NCBI GenBank assembly: GCA_020638995.1
Contig: JACKHM010000001.1
Coordinates: forward strand, 2,046,001-2,110,000
Length of the DNA: 64,000 nt
Direction: 5' to 3'
DNA from: Planctomycetaceae bacterium
GTDB taxonomy: Bacteria > Planctomycetota > Planctomycetia > Pirellulales > Pirellulaceae
Shown: piece by piece, positions 1 to 9,633 of the stretch
Numbering within the stretch: the stretch's first letter is position 1
How the letters are laid out: each line of letters starts with the position of its first letter
Position numbers and translations under genes: made by a program
The notes under the pieces: model-generated
What the model was told of the DNA's origin: nothing
The model's input: only the letters and a program-made list of their open reading frames with translations
The model's database searches: none

Positions 1-1080
1 GGTCAGCACGTGAGCGAACTGTTTCCGCATGTCGCTCGTCACGTTGATGATCTTTGTTTCCTCAAGGGGATGCATACCAATGGCGTGGCGCACGGTCCGT
101 CGACGCTGTTTCTGCATACAGGTTCGATCAACTTGATTCGACCGTCTCTGGGCTCGTGGCTGTTGTACGGATTGGGCAGCGAGAATGATAACCTGCCCGG
201 CTTTGTTTCGATCCAGCCGTCACTAGGCAACGGCGGCCCTCGAAATTACAGCAACGCGTTTTTGCCGGCCGTCTATCAGGGCACCCCGGTTGGCCGAGCC
301 GGGCTGCCAGCGACGACCGCCCGAATCGAGAACTTGTCGAATCCGAGTGTTTCGCCAGCCGTTCAGCAAGAACATTTCGAACTGCTGCGTGCGATCAACC
401 ACGAACAGCTGCGCCAGCGACCAGGGGATCAAGAGTTAGAAGCTGTTATCAACTCGTATGAGCTCGCGTGGCGAATGCAGCAACATGCTCCGCAGGTACT
501 CGATTTGTCGAATGAGACGGCTCGTACCCGTGCGCTGTACGGTATCGACGAGAAGGGTACAGACGATTTTGGGCGGCAATGTCTCATGGCAAGACGATTG
601 GCCGAAGCCGGTGTCCGATACATCCAAGTCACCTACGGCGACAACACAAACAATCCCCGTTGGGATCAACATTCCAACTTGCCGATGCACGCGACTCATG
701 CGTTTAATACCGATAAGCCGATTGCAGGATTGCTGGCTGATTTGAAACAACGAGGTTTGCTAGAAGATACGTTGGTGTGGTGGGGCGGTGAGTTCGGACG
801 TACGCCCTACGCACAAAGCAACGGCACGGGGCGCGATCATAATCCTGACGGCTTCTCCGTGTTTCTGGCGGGTGGTGGAGTGAAACCGGGCTTCAGTTAC
901 GGCGTGACGGACGAGTTCGGTCACCACGCAGTTGAAGACAAGGTACACATGCACGATCTCCATGCTACGATCTTGCATCTGCTCGGATTGGATCATGAAC
1001 GGCTAACATTCCGGCACGCCGGTCGCGACTTCCGGCTGACGGACATCCACGGCACCGTCGTGGATCGCATTTTCAGCTGA
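1..1080 (+). CDS. DUF1501 domain protein, C-terminal part (5' end outside window)
   Basis: The frame is open to the left edge, and the GTG at position 10 reads as an internal valine, so the true start lies upstream; 359 residues are visible. The family (PF07394, common in planctomycetes) is an exported protein of the alkaline-phosphatase/sulfatase-like superfamily with no settled substrate. Visible family signatures are FLKGMHTNGVAHGP near the start, SWLLYGLGSENDNLPGFVS, WWGGEFGRTPYAQ and a late HMHDLHATILHLLGLDH. Full-length members are about 450-480 residues, so roughly 100 are missing. These proteins usually pair with a PSD1/DUF1549 cytochrome gene, which would be expected just upstream. 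Family certain; enzymatic role not inferable. Confidence 0.9.
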   Translation, partial: GQHVSELFPHVARHVDDLCFLKGMHTNGVAHGPSTLFLHTGSINLIRPSLGSWLLYGLGSENDNLPGFVSIQPSLGNGGPRNYSNAFLPAVYQGTPVGRAGLPATTARIENLSNPSVSPAVQQEHFELLRAINHEQLRQRPGDQELEAVINSYELAWRMQQHAPQVLDLSNETARTRALYGIDEKGTDDFGRQCLMARRLAEAGVRYIQVTYGDNTNNPRWDQHSNLPMHATHAFNTDKPIAGLLADLKQRGLLEDTLVWWGGEFGRTPYAQSNGTGRDHNPDGFSVFLAGGGVKPGFSYGVTDEFGHHAVEDKVHMHDLHATILHLLGLDHERLTFRHAGRDFRLTDIHGTVVDRIFS

Positions 1081-1206
1081 ACAAGGCCAAGGGAGTCCAT
1101 ATTGACTTCCGACGAATGCCGCATCTCTGCTGAAGGTTCTTGCGGTGAGTCGTTCGACGTCGTACGGTGTTGCTTTGGACGCATATGCACGCACCGGAGC
1201 CGAACC

Positions 1207-2571
1207 ATGATACGCAACCTCTCAACACTATTCTCGATCTTGCTACTTTCGAGTCTTGCCCACGCCGAAGAGTCCGTTTGGAAAGCAGGTGTGGCTTCGG
1301 TCGCGATCACTCCGGACGAATCGATGTGGATGGCGGGATATGCGTCGCGTGACAAACCTTCGGAAGGCAAGATCCACGATCTGTACGCCAAAGCGCTTGC
1401 TATCGAAGACAGAGCCGGAACTCGATTGGTTGTCGTAACGACCGATTTGATTGGTATACCTCGCGAATTGCGTGATTGGTTGGAAAAAGAAGTCCAGCGA
1501 AGTTTCAAACTCTCGCCAGCGAGTTTGATGCTCAATGCGTCGCACACGCATTGCGGTCCCGAGTTGCGAGTTAGCAAGGCCTCGGTGTACGGTCTGGAAC
1601 CCGAACGAGTTCGTCAGAGTCAAGCTTATGTGGAAGAATTGAAGCGGAAGCTCGCTGGGGTCATTGGGCAAGCGATCGAGTCGATGTCGCCTGCCAGGCT
1701 CGGCTATACCCACGGGCGTGCGGGCTTTGCGATGAATCGGCGGTTGCCAACGGACACCGAACCGCGAAATGCACCTTATCCTGATGGACCGGTCGATCAC
1801 GATGTGCCGGTACTACGTGTCGAGTCACCTGAGGGTATATTGCGAGCTGTGGTCTTCGGATACGCCTGCCACAACACGACTCTTGGCTTTCAGCAATTCT
1901 GTGGTGACTACGCTGGTTTCGCACAGCACTACCTCGAAGAGGCTCACCCCAACGTCAAAGCGATGTTCGTGACGGGGTGCGGCGCGGATCAAAACCCTCA
2001 ACCGCGCCGCACATTGGAACTGGCGGAACAACACGGTAGAGCGCTTGCTAATGGCGTCGAGGCAGCGTTAATCGGCCCGACGAAACCGATCGATGGCCAA
2101 CTTCGTGTCACCATTGACGAGGTTACCTTGGAGTTCGCCGAGCCGCCTGGTCGCGCCGCACTGGAGTTGCAGGCTCAATCTTCTAACAAGTACGAGCAGC
2201 GCCATGCTGAGGCTCTGCTGCGACAATTGGAGGAAACTGGTGAGATTCGACAAACCTATCCCTATCTCGTGCAAGTCATCAACTTCGGCGATGACTTGCT
2301 GATGATCGCCTTGGCGGGCGAAGTTGTCGTTGATTATTCGCACCGTTTCAAGCTAGAACTTCGCGGTGCGCCCGTGTGGGTCGCGGGGTATAGCAACGAC
2401 GTATTCGGGTATGTACCTTCTCTCCGAGTCTTGCAAGAAGGCGGATACGAAGGGGGCGGTGCCATGCGCTATACAACTCTCCCCGGTCCGTTTGCCCCAA
2501 CCGTAGAACGGCTGATTGTCGACAAAGTGCATCAGCTGGTAAGCGAAGTCCGCGCAATCGCGAACCAGTAG
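1207..2571 (+). CDS. Exported neutral/alkaline ceramidase N-terminal-domain protein
   Basis: A 454-residue protein with an N-terminal signal peptide (MIRNLSTLFSILLLSSLAHA). I chose the ATG at 1207 over the in-frame TTG at 1102 because the signal peptide begins there. The mature protein has family marks of the neutral/alkaline non-lysosomal ceramidase N-terminal domain (PF04734): GVASVAITPD near the start, VVVTTDLIGIP, the His motif NASHTHCGPE and a second His site FGYACHNTT, both expected to bind zinc, and VTGCGADQNP. It lacks the long C-terminal domain of true ceramidases, as do most planctomycete members. The substrate is therefore uncertain; amide or ester hydrolysis outside the cytoplasm is inferred. 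It lies 126 nt after the DUF1501 gene on the same strand. Confidence 0.85.
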   Translation: MIRNLSTLFSILLLSSLAHAEESVWKAGVASVAITPDESMWMAGYASRDKPSEGKIHDLYAKALAIEDRAGTRLVVVTTDLIGIPRELRDWLEKEVQRSFKLSPASLMLNASHTHCGPELRVSKASVYGLEPERVRQSQAYVEELKRKLAGVIGQAIESMSPARLGYTHGRAGFAMNRRLPTDTEPRNAPYPDGPVDHDVPVLRVESPEGILRAVVFGYACHNTTLGFQQFCGDYAGFAQHYLEEAHPNVKAMFVTGCGADQNPQPRRTLELAEQHGRALANGVEAALIGPTKPIDGQLRVTIDEVTLEFAEPPGRAALELQAQSSNKYEQRHAEALLRQLEETGEIRQTYPYLVQVINFGDDLLMIALAGEVVVDYSHRFKLELRGAPVWVAGYSNDVFGYVPSLRVLQEGGYEGGGAMRYTTLPGPFAPTVERLIVDKVHQLVSEVRAIANQ

Positions 2572-2668
2572 TGTCCGCCGACGGGTCGCATCAGGTTCAC
2601 GAAGACGATTTACGCAGCAAAGGCCAAGATGCGAGGGGACACATCCACCTTCTCAAACGCATTATCGC

Positions 2669-3565
2669 CTATGGACGACTCAACTGATCGCGTACGAACG
2701 CACTGGCCGGTTTGGAAACTTGCGGACCGGCACCGGCGACGGAGTGGTTCGCCCCTTTGACGACCACTAGCTCCGATGCAATGCCAGTCGCCTCCAGGCG
2801 CTCGTGCATTCGCCGCGCATGTTCGATGGGTACGATATCATCGTTGTCGCCATGCACCTGCATAACCGGCGGATCATCTTTGCTGACGAAGCTGATGGGG
2901 GACACGTCCGTCTTGGCCGCGGTATCCATCTCTTCGGCTGGTGTTCCCGGTTCGTAACCAAGTAACTGCCGGTAGGCTGGATGTAGGTGTTTGATTTCGT
3001 TCAACAACGACCAGTCGGTTGGTCCGGCGAAGCTGACCGCACACTTAACTCGGGACGACTGTCTCTCCACCGAGTCTACTGATGTTGCATTGCTCACGTC
3101 ATCGTGCAGAGCGACCCAAAGTGTTAAATGCCCGCCGGCCGATCCACCGGTAACGCCGAGTCGCTGTGGATCGATGTTCCAAGCTGTCGCGTTCTGTCGC
3201 ACAAATTGGATGGCCCGTAGGCAGTCGTTAACTTGGGCCGGGTGGGGAGCGACATCCGTAAATCGGTATTCGACAGAAATAACCGAGAACTCTCCGGCAC
3301 GCGCCGCCTCCATCAACCATGCGGGAACGCCGTTCTTCGAGCCGCCTCTCCAACCGCCACCGTGGATGTAAATCATCGCGGGAAGCGGATGGTCGGATTT
3401 CGCAAGGTAAACGTCCAGTTTTTGGGCTTGGTGTTCGTCGTCGTACGCAACATCCTTATGAGTAGTTAGCGGCTGAGCGGGTTCGGCTTGTGCGGGCACT
3501 GAAGTGACTGTCACACACCAAGCAATGGCCAATATGGACAGGAAGACGTGGGGAAGTGGCTTCAT
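2669..3565 (-). CDS. Exported alpha/beta hydrolase (BD-FAE/esterase-lipase type)
   Basis: A 298-residue protein with a signal peptide over about residues 1-27. The fold is clear: oxyanion motif IYIHGGGWRGGSK, nucleophile elbow GVTGGSAGGHLTLW (Ser), probable acid in VHGDNDDIVP (Asp) and catalytic His in VKGANHSVAG. This is the arrangement of bacterial carboxylesterases related to feruloyl/acetyl-xylan esterases (BD-FAE, PF20434), frequent in planctomycete polysaccharide loci. It probably removes ester side groups from polymers in the periplasm; the substrate cannot be read from sequence. It points toward the ceramidase-like gene and is co-oriented with the DUF1080 gene 86 nt upstream, possibly as one transcript. 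Confidence 0.88.
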   Translation of the reverse strand: MKPLPHVFLSILAIAWCVTVTSVPAQAEPAQPLTTHKDVAYDDEHQAQKLDVYLAKSDHPLPAMIYIHGGGWRGGSKNGVPAWLMEAARAGEFSVISVEYRFTDVAPHPAQVNDCLRAIQFVRQNATAWNIDPQRLGVTGGSAGGHLTLWVALHDDVSNATSVDSVERQSSRVKCAVSFAGPTDWSLLNEIKHLHPAYRQLLGYEPGTPAEEMDTAAKTDVSPISFVSKDDPPVMQVHGDNDDIVPIEHARRMHERLEATGIASELVVVKGANHSVAGAGPQVSKPASAFVRDQLSRP

Positions 3566-3651
3566 AACTAGCTCCTCGTCGTGCTTTGTTGTGGTTGTTG
3601 CCGCACGACAATTCTGCCGTGAGGACAGACTGGTGCTGGCGCATGTCGATG

Positions 3652-4278
3652 TTAAGGCAGCTCCAGCACTTCTACTTTTCGAATGGCAACGACGCTGCCC
3701 GGATCGTGATGTTGGAATGCAAAGTGACCTTCCTTAAACGTCAAGGCAAAGTCGAGATACTCGTAAAGTTCGTCGCCGTTCACTGTGATCTTGATCCGAG
3801 TGTTCTCTCTTCCACGCCAGACATCATCACGGACTTCGATTTCGTACGTGAACCAGGTATCGGGCTCGACCAGTCGCTTGTAGACGTGACACATTCCGTA
3901 CAAAGAACCGGTCCGAATCGGATCGGTATGCGTGCTGTCGATCTGTGCTTCATAGCCATCGGTAAAACCAGGCTTGCGCGTGGTGCGAAAGTAAAGCCCG
4001 GAGTTTCCGCCATCGCTGATTTTTACTTCGGCACGATAGCGGAAATTCTTATACGGACCCTTCGTGCAGACTAACATTGAAGCTGGACCTGAACCGCTTA
4101 ATGCGCCATCCTTGACTTCCCACTTGCTCGCTTCATTTCCAACTCGCTCCCAACCGTCCATCGACTTGCCATCGAAAAGCGATACCCAGTTTTCGTCTTC
4201 GGATCGGGCGATACCTGCTAGTAAAACTACAGACAGCACGGAAGTGGCGATCGGCATCCATTGAAGCGAACATCTCAT
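3652..4278 (-). CDS. Exported DUF1080 / 3-keto-disaccharide hydrolase family protein
   Basis: A 208-residue secreted protein with a signal peptide over residues 1-26 and a single jelly-roll domain of the DUF1080 family (PF06439, concanavalin-like). Diagnostic stretches are WVSLFDGKSMDGWERVG after the signal, SGLYFRTTRKPGFTDGYEAQ mid-protein and a closing GHFAFQHHDPGSVVAIRKVE. Some members hydrolyse 3-keto-glycosides and others act as carbohydrate-binding modules. Length is normal for a single-domain member. It probably forms a transcript with the esterase immediately downstream. Confidence 0.9.
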   Translation of the reverse strand: MRCSLQWMPIATSVLSVVLLAGIARSEDENWVSLFDGKSMDGWERVGNEASKWEVKDGALSGSGPASMLVCTKGPYKNFRYRAEVKISDGGNSGLYFRTTRKPGFTDGYEAQIDSTHTDPIRTGSLYGMCHVYKRLVEPDTWFTYEIEVRDDVWRGRENTRIKITVNGDELYEYLDFALTFKEGHFAFQHHDPGSVVAIRKVEVLELP

Positions 4279-4477
4279 GATGGTAGGTCCTTGAATCGTG
4301 AAAGTAAGATCTTTGGCAGTTAATTAGCGTCTCTATGATAACAGAGGCCACGCTACGATAAATCAGGTGTCGCGTGCTGCCGGGTTTTCGGCTCGCGATC
4401 AGTCGAGTACCGTGGGTACGCGTGTACGCACAAAGTCCGTTGCATTCAGAGTTAGAGACCGACGCGCGGGAATTCGT

Positions 4478-5236
4478 ATGAAACTTGTGTCTTGGAACGT
4501 CAACGGGATTCGAGCGGCGATGGACAAGGGCTTTCGCGACTTCGTCGAAACGGACCGGCCCGAGGTGCTCTGTCTACAGGAGACCAAGGCAACGCCAGAT
4601 CAAGTCGACCTGAGCTGGGCTGAGCCGATGGGCTATCACCAAGTGTGGAACTGTGCCGAAAAGCGGGGCTACAGCGGTACGTCGGTTTGGAGCAAAATTC
4701 CGCCGAAGAAGACAACACTTGGTATCGGGATCGATGAACATGATCGTGAAGGCCGAGTCATTACTGCGACCTTCGATGATTTTCATCTGGTCAATGTTTA
4801 TACGCCCAATTCACAACGCGAGCTGCTACGACTTGATTACCGACTGCGATGGGACGCCGATTTTCTTGCCTATGTCATAAAGCTAAACCAGCGGAAACCC
4901 GTGGTTTTCTGTGGTGACGTCAACTGTGCTCACAAAGAGATCGATTTGGCGAATCCAAAGTCGAATCGGAGAAATGCCGGATTCACGGATGAAGAGCGAG
5001 CCGGCGTCGATAAGATCGTTGCTGCGGGCTTTATCGATTCGTTTCGTGAATTCGATGAAGGTCCAGGAAATTACAGTTGGTGGACGTATCGCAGCAATGC
5101 GCGCGAACGGAATATTGGGTGGCGGTTGGATTACTTTTGGGTTGCCAAGAAACTGCGTAGTCGTATCGAAGGAGCAAGGATTCGTCATGAAATTCTTGGT
5201 TCCGATCATTGCCCTGTGGAACTTACGATATCCTAG
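4478..5236 (+). CDS. xth: Exodeoxyribonuclease III
   Basis: A 252-residue exonuclease III/AP endonuclease of the EEP superfamily, acting in base-excision repair by cutting 5' of abasic sites and trimming 3' ends. The start is the ATG at 4478, where the family motif begins (MKLVSWNVNGIRAA); an in-frame extension back to 4367 is not family-like. Catalytic residues are visible: Glu in LCLQETKATPDQ, Asp/Asn in VFCGDVNCAHKEID, Trp/Asp in GWRLDYFWV and the His of LGSDHCPVEL. Length is normal. It stands alone between exported-protein genes. Confidence 0.96.
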   Translation: MKLVSWNVNGIRAAMDKGFRDFVETDRPEVLCLQETKATPDQVDLSWAEPMGYHQVWNCAEKRGYSGTSVWSKIPPKKTTLGIGIDEHDREGRVITATFDDFHLVNVYTPNSQRELLRLDYRLRWDADFLAYVIKLNQRKPVVFCGDVNCAHKEIDLANPKSNRRNAGFTDEERAGVDKIVAAGFIDSFREFDEGPGNYSWWTYRSNARERNIGWRLDYFWVAKKLRSRIEGARIRHEILGSDHCPVELTIS

Positions 5237-5319
5237 CGTTTCGCGAATGCGCATACCATCTGAACGTCCGCCGAGTTAAACTGTTACGCAAAGTCCCCAG
5301 CGTCTAGGATTTGCATATC

Positions 5320-6876
5320 ATGCCTGACAAAGTTTTGCCCTTTCAATCGCCAACACCATGGTTTGCAATCGTTGGTGTGCTAACAATTGTTCTCCTTGCG
5401 AATGCCGCTCTTGCCGCAGAGCATCCCAATGTCATCGTGGTTATGGCAGACGACTTGGGGATTGGCGATGTCTCACCAACGAATGAAAACTGCAAAATCA
5501 AGACACCCCATCTGCAAAAGTTGGCGAACGAAGGACTCACGTTTCTCGACGCTCACACGCCAAGTTCTGTTTGCACGCCCACACGTTATGGTTTGCTGAC
5601 CGGGCGATACAATTGGCGGTCGCGGCTAGAGCGTGGCGTATTGAGCGGTACGAGCGAACACCTGATTCCTGCCGATCGCCCGACTCTGGGACATCTGATG
5701 CGTCACGCCGGTTATCACACGGCAATGATCGGTAAATGGCACTTGGGGTGGGACTGGCACAAGAATGGCAAAGACATCGACTTCACCCAGCCGGTTACAA
5801 ATGGTCCTGATATCAATGGCTTCGACCAGTATTATGGGCACTGCGGTTCACTCGACATGCCGCCCTATGTGTGGGTTGATACCGGGCGAGTCACCGCCCA
5901 ACCTGATCGTGAAGAAGGGGTCACCAAAAATCAGGATCGCTACGGATGGTATCGCAACGGCCCGATAGGCTCTGACTTCCACATCAAGGAAGTCCTGCCG
6001 CATCTCTTCGACAAATCGATGGCGCACATCAGATCCCGAGCGGATGAGGCAAAAGCGGGCAAGCCTTTTTTCTTGTACTTGCCGCTGCCTGCACCTCACA
6101 CACCGATCGTCCCTGTTCCTCCATTCAAAGACGCTAGCGGGCTTAATCCCTACGCGGACTTTGTGATGCAAGTGGATCATCACATGGGACAACTTCTCGG
6201 AACATTGAAAGAAGCCGGGCTCGAAGAGAACACACTGATCATTTTCACCAGCGACAACGGATGTTCGCCTGAAGGAAACTTCGAGCTCTTAAAGAAGCAC
6301 GGCCACGACCCGAGCGCGGGGTACCGAGGTCACAAGGCGGACATTTACGAGGGAGGCCATCGCGTACCGTTCATCGCGCGTTGGCCGGGACACATCGAAG
6401 CCGGGCGCACGACGCGGGCGTTGACCTGTTTGACTGACATATATTCGACGTTGGAGGCGATCACGGGCGAGCCTCGAAAAGCCCTTGGTGGCGAAGACGG
6501 CTATAGCCTGCTGCCGGTTTTCAACGGCGAGGAGTCATCGGGTCGAGATACGTTGATTAGTCATTCCATTGGAGGTTCTTTTGCGATTCGTCAAGGGTCG
6601 TGGAAGTTGTGCCTATCGGCCGGGAGCGGCGGATGGAGTACACCGAGAGAACCGGACGCCAAAAAGCTAAATCTCCCTCCCATGCAACTTTTCAACCTCG
6701 AAATAGATCCCGGTGAGCAACAGAACCTGTTGGCGGTCGAACCCGAACGCGTCAGGCAGTTACTTCGTCTACTGGATGATCAGGTTCGTAACGGCAGGTG
6801 TACACCCGGCAACGCCGTGGCCAATGACCGAAAAATTGACTTTCTCCCGGATGGAGTCGAACTGACCGATCAGTAA
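5320..6876 (+). CDS. Exported sulfatase (Cys-type, canonical CTPTR)
   Basis: A 518-residue type I (formylglycine) sulfatase. The ATG at 5320 is preferred to the TTG at 5311; a hydrophobic signal segment spans about residues 13-33. The maturation motif is canonical, SSVCTPTRYGLLTGRY with Cys85, which a formylglycine-generating enzyme converts to the catalytic aldehyde. Metal-binding VVMADDLG and FTSDNGCSPEGN are also present, with GKWHLGWDW in between. It is expected to desulfate sugars in the periplasm; substrate unknown. The C-terminal part (GSWKLCLSAGSGGW, then LFNLEIDPGEQQNLL) is typical of arylsulfatase A-like planctomycete enzymes. Confidence 0.94.
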   Translation: MPDKVLPFQSPTPWFAIVGVLTIVLLANAALAAEHPNVIVVMADDLGIGDVSPTNENCKIKTPHLQKLANEGLTFLDAHTPSSVCTPTRYGLLTGRYNWRSRLERGVLSGTSEHLIPADRPTLGHLMRHAGYHTAMIGKWHLGWDWHKNGKDIDFTQPVTNGPDINGFDQYYGHCGSLDMPPYVWVDTGRVTAQPDREEGVTKNQDRYGWYRNGPIGSDFHIKEVLPHLFDKSMAHIRSRADEAKAGKPFFLYLPLPAPHTPIVPVPPFKDASGLNPYADFVMQVDHHMGQLLGTLKEAGLEENTLIIFTSDNGCSPEGNFELLKKHGHDPSAGYRGHKADIYEGGHRVPFIARWPGHIEAGRTTRALTCLTDIYSTLEAITGEPRKALGGEDGYSLLPVFNGEESSGRDTLISHSIGGSFAIRQGSWKLCLSAGSGGWSTPREPDAKKLNLPPMQLFNLEIDPGEQQNLLAVEPERVRQLLRLLDDQVRNGRCTPGNAVANDRKIDFLPDGVELTDQ

Positions 6877-6908
6877 GTCGCTTCTCAGCCGCCTGCGTCG
6901 CCACGCGT

Positions 6909-7433
6909 TTGGTTTGCGGAAAGCCATCGCAGATTCTTGTTTGCTCATACGCGGTTTGTGTCGTAGGTTTTAGATACCGATTGTCAGAGGCGGTACAGAG
7001 CCGCGTCGGCTTTAAAACACCTCGGAAGCCGCGCACCGAGTATTCAATCAGATTTCCAACGATAGGGGGCGAGGTTGGTGCCGTAAAAGGCTGCGAGCTA
7101 CATTCGCACAGTCCTCAAGTGACAAGGGCAGGCACTTGGAGATTAAATCTGTTCGCCCATTTCGGGTCTATCGTGGAAGCATCACGTTTGCTAAACGCGG
7201 AGCCAAGCTTGTCCAAACAACAAGCGTCATGGATCGGATTCCTCTCATTCGTCCGCCGTCGAGGCTTCGTCGACATCAGTGCTTCTGACGTGGTGCGAGC
7301 TTACGCAATGATCGTTGGCAAGCGAGAGTTCGATCAGCGGTGGTTCGACGCTTTCTGCGAAAGAGATGATGTCAGGATTGCACTTGGTCTCTTTCTTCTC
7401 GAACGCATCGAGAAGGGGCAGATCCAGACATAG
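6909..7433 (+). CDS. Hypothetical ORF, start uncertain
   Basis: I do not recognise this 174-codon frame. Only the second half reads like a natural soluble protein (SKQQASWIGFLSFVRRRGF and the last 50 residues), with codon use like neighbouring genes. The first 60 codons look non-coding, so the real start may be an internal GTG or TTG, or this may be the 3' remnant of a lost gene. No signal peptide, membrane segment or motif is visible. It fills the gap between the sulfatase and the haem gene on the same strand. Confidence 0.35.
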   Translation: MVCGKPSQILVCSYAVCVVGFRYRLSEAVQSRVGFKTPRKPRTEYSIRFPTIGGEVGAVKGCELHSHSPQVTRAGTWRLNLFAHFGSIVEASRLLNAEPSLSKQQASWIGFLSFVRRRGFVDISASDVVRAYAMIVGKREFDQRWFDAFCERDDVRIALGLFLLERIEKGQIQT

Positions 7434-7595
7434 GTTAGGCGGAGCGGTCTCTTCGCGAACAGGAGTTTCTTGGATCGCCTGACTGTGTGCGTGTGTCTCC
7501 TGGGGGCCCATTTACACGCGGATCGGAGTCGTATTGGCCTCAGCTGCGTTTGTGGCCTTGTTGCCTCATAGCCGCCTTGGCGTCTTTTGAGTAGC

Positions 7596-9530
7596 ATGGA
7601 TCCGATGAATCCGGAACTGCCTAATTTTAATGGTCTACACGTCGCTGCTTTCGAGAGTCGCAATGCAGGTGAGATGGCGCGGCTGATCGAACGGCACGGT
7701 GGCGTGGCGCACGTTAGCCCTTCCATGCGTGAGGCGCCGTTGGCAGAAAATCGTGAGGCAATAGACTTTGCGCATCAATTGATCACAGGCCAAATTAGTA
7801 TCGTCATTTTGCTGACCGGTGTGGGCTTCCGGCATCTTGTTTCCGCGATCGAACGCCATGTCGACCGCCAACGCTTTCTGGATGCGTTGGCCGACATCAC
7901 GACGATTTGCCGCGGACCCAAGCCAGCTGTCGTGATGAAGGAGTATGGCCTGACGCCGACGCATCGCGTTCCCGAACCGAACACCTGGCGCGAGCTGTTG
8001 ACAACCGTTGACCAATACGTTCCGGTGGCCAGCCAAACAGTTGCTGTGCAGGAATACGGCAAGCCTAACCCTAGTCTTGTGGCGGGTTTAGAAGCACGCG
8101 GGGCTCACGTATTGAGCATCCCGGTCTACACTTGGGAGTTACCAGAAGACTGCGGGCCGCTCGAAGACAATGTGCGGGCCCTTGCCGCTGGCGATTTGGA
8201 TGTGATTTTGTTTACGTCTGCGCATCAAGCGACGAATTTGTTGCAAGTGGCCGAACGACTTAACCTCGAAGATCGTATGCGGCAGCAAATGCGAGGGACC
8301 GTCGTCGCTTCCGTTGGTCCGACAACGAGCGAAGCACTCCGCGATCTGGAGTTACCGGTCGACATCGAACCCGAACATCCCAAGATGGGACCGCTGGTCG
8401 CGGCAGCGGCTCTGCGCAGCGGCGAGATACGCCGACGAAAGCAACGCATCGCCACGCTGTTCTCTGATCCGAGTTCTGATGTGCTCGACAAGCAAGCGCC
8501 CTGGTACAACAGTCCGTTTATGAAGGCTTGCCGCCTCGAACCTACGGATGTCACCCCTGTGTGGCTAATGAGGCAAGCCGGTCGCTACATGGCAGAATAC
8601 CGCGAGGTTCGTGCCAAGACGACCTTCCTCGAATTGTGTAAGAATCCGCAACTGTGCAGCGAAGTGATGTGTACTGCGGTTAAACGCCTGGGCGTCGATG
8701 CGGCCATCATCTTCTCTGATCTGCTTCCGATCTTGGAGCCGATGGGACTCGACCTCGAGTTTGCTCAAGGCGAAGGTCCAGTGATCCACAATCCCGTAAG
8801 AGAAGGCGCCGATGTCGATCGCGTGTTGGAGCTGGAAAGTATCGACTCGTTGCACTTTGTCACAGAGACCGTTCGACAAACGCGAGCTGACTTGCCCGAC
8901 GACTTGCCGTTAATCGGATTTGCGGGTGCGCCGTTTACGTTGGCAAGTTACGCTATCGAAGGTGGTTCCAGTCGCAACTATTTGCACACTAAGACACTAA
9001 TGTATCGCGATGAGGGAGCATGGCGTGCGTTGATGGAGCGATTTGTTCGCGCTGTGACATTGTATCTGAATGCTCAGGTTGCGGCGGGTGCTCAGTGCGT
9101 ACAGCTGTTCGATTCCTGGGCCGGCTGCCTGGGGCCAGATGATTATCGCCGCTATGCGTTGCCTTACGTTCGCGAGATCATTGCCGGCATCGTACCGGGC
9201 GTGCCCGTAATCAACTTTGGCGCTGGCAACCCAGCCTTGTTACCACTGCTCGCGGAGGCTGGCGGTGCGGTCATCGGCGTTGATTGGCGAGTGCGGCTCG
9301 ATGAAGGCTGGGCTATGGTCGGCTACGATCGGGCCGTCCAAGGCAATCTCGATCCGGTGAGTTTACTAGCGGATCGAGATGAAATTCGGCGACGAGCCAA
9401 AGACGTACTCGATCAAGCAGCAGGCCGCCCCGGTCACATCTTTAACCTCGGCCACGGCATCGTGCAGCAGACGCCGGTCGACAATGCGATCGCGCTTGTG
9501 GACGCGGTGCATGAACTGAGCGCGCGATAG
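7596..9530 (+). CDS. hemDE: Fused uroporphyrinogen-III synthase / uroporphyrinogen decarboxylase (HemD-HemE)
   Basis: One 644-residue reading frame joins two consecutive haem-pathway enzymes. Residues about 10-275 are HemD-like (PF02602): VILLTGVGFRH, VAVQEYGKPNPSLVAGLEARG and VILFTSAHQATNLLQ. Residues about 308-640 are a complete HemE (PF01208): PVWLMRQAGRYMAEYR, FSDLLPILEPMGL with the conserved active-site Asp, YAIEGGSSRNY, LFDSWAGCL and a closing FNLGHGIVQQTPVDN. HemD cyclises hydroxymethylbilane to uroporphyrinogen III, and HemE decarboxylates it to coproporphyrinogen III, so the fusion could pass product between sites. The linker (about 275-307) is short and charged. Start set at ATG 7596; TTG 7587 and ATG 7605 are alternatives. 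No other haem gene is adjacent. Confidence 0.93.
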   Translation: MDPMNPELPNFNGLHVAAFESRNAGEMARLIERHGGVAHVSPSMREAPLAENREAIDFAHQLITGQISIVILLTGVGFRHLVSAIERHVDRQRFLDALADITTICRGPKPAVVMKEYGLTPTHRVPEPNTWRELLTTVDQYVPVASQTVAVQEYGKPNPSLVAGLEARGAHVLSIPVYTWELPEDCGPLEDNVRALAAGDLDVILFTSAHQATNLLQVAERLNLEDRMRQQMRGTVVASVGPTTSEALRDLELPVDIEPEHPKMGPLVAAAALRSGEIRRRKQRIATLFSDPSSDVLDKQAPWYNSPFMKACRLEPTDVTPVWLMRQAGRYMAEYREVRAKTTFLELCKNPQLCSEVMCTAVKRLGVDAAIIFSDLLPILEPMGLDLEFAQGEGPVIHNPVREGADVDRVLELESIDSLHFVTETVRQTRADLPDDLPLIGFAGAPFTLASYAIEGGSSRNYLHTKTLMYRDEGAWRALMERFVRAVTLYLNAQVAAGAQCVQLFDSWAGCLGPDDYRRYALPYVREIIAGIVPGVPVINFGAGNPALLPLLAEAGGAVIGVDWRVRLDEGWAMVGYDRAVQGNLDPVSLLADRDEIRRRAKDVLDQAAGRPGHIFNLGHGIVQQTPVDNAIALVDAVHELSAR

Positions 9531-9633
9531 TCGCTGAATCGTTGAATTCCTGAAAATCCGGTCGCGGGGGAGATGTCGTGCCGTAAGCAAGATTTTTAGG
9601 AAGAGGTCATGCAAAAAGTCGCGATGCAGTTGC

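Noticed and set aside
4367..4477. N-terminal extension of exonuclease III
   Set aside because: The 37 extra codons have no family similarity and are unlike coding sequence; ATG 4478 opens the conserved motif.
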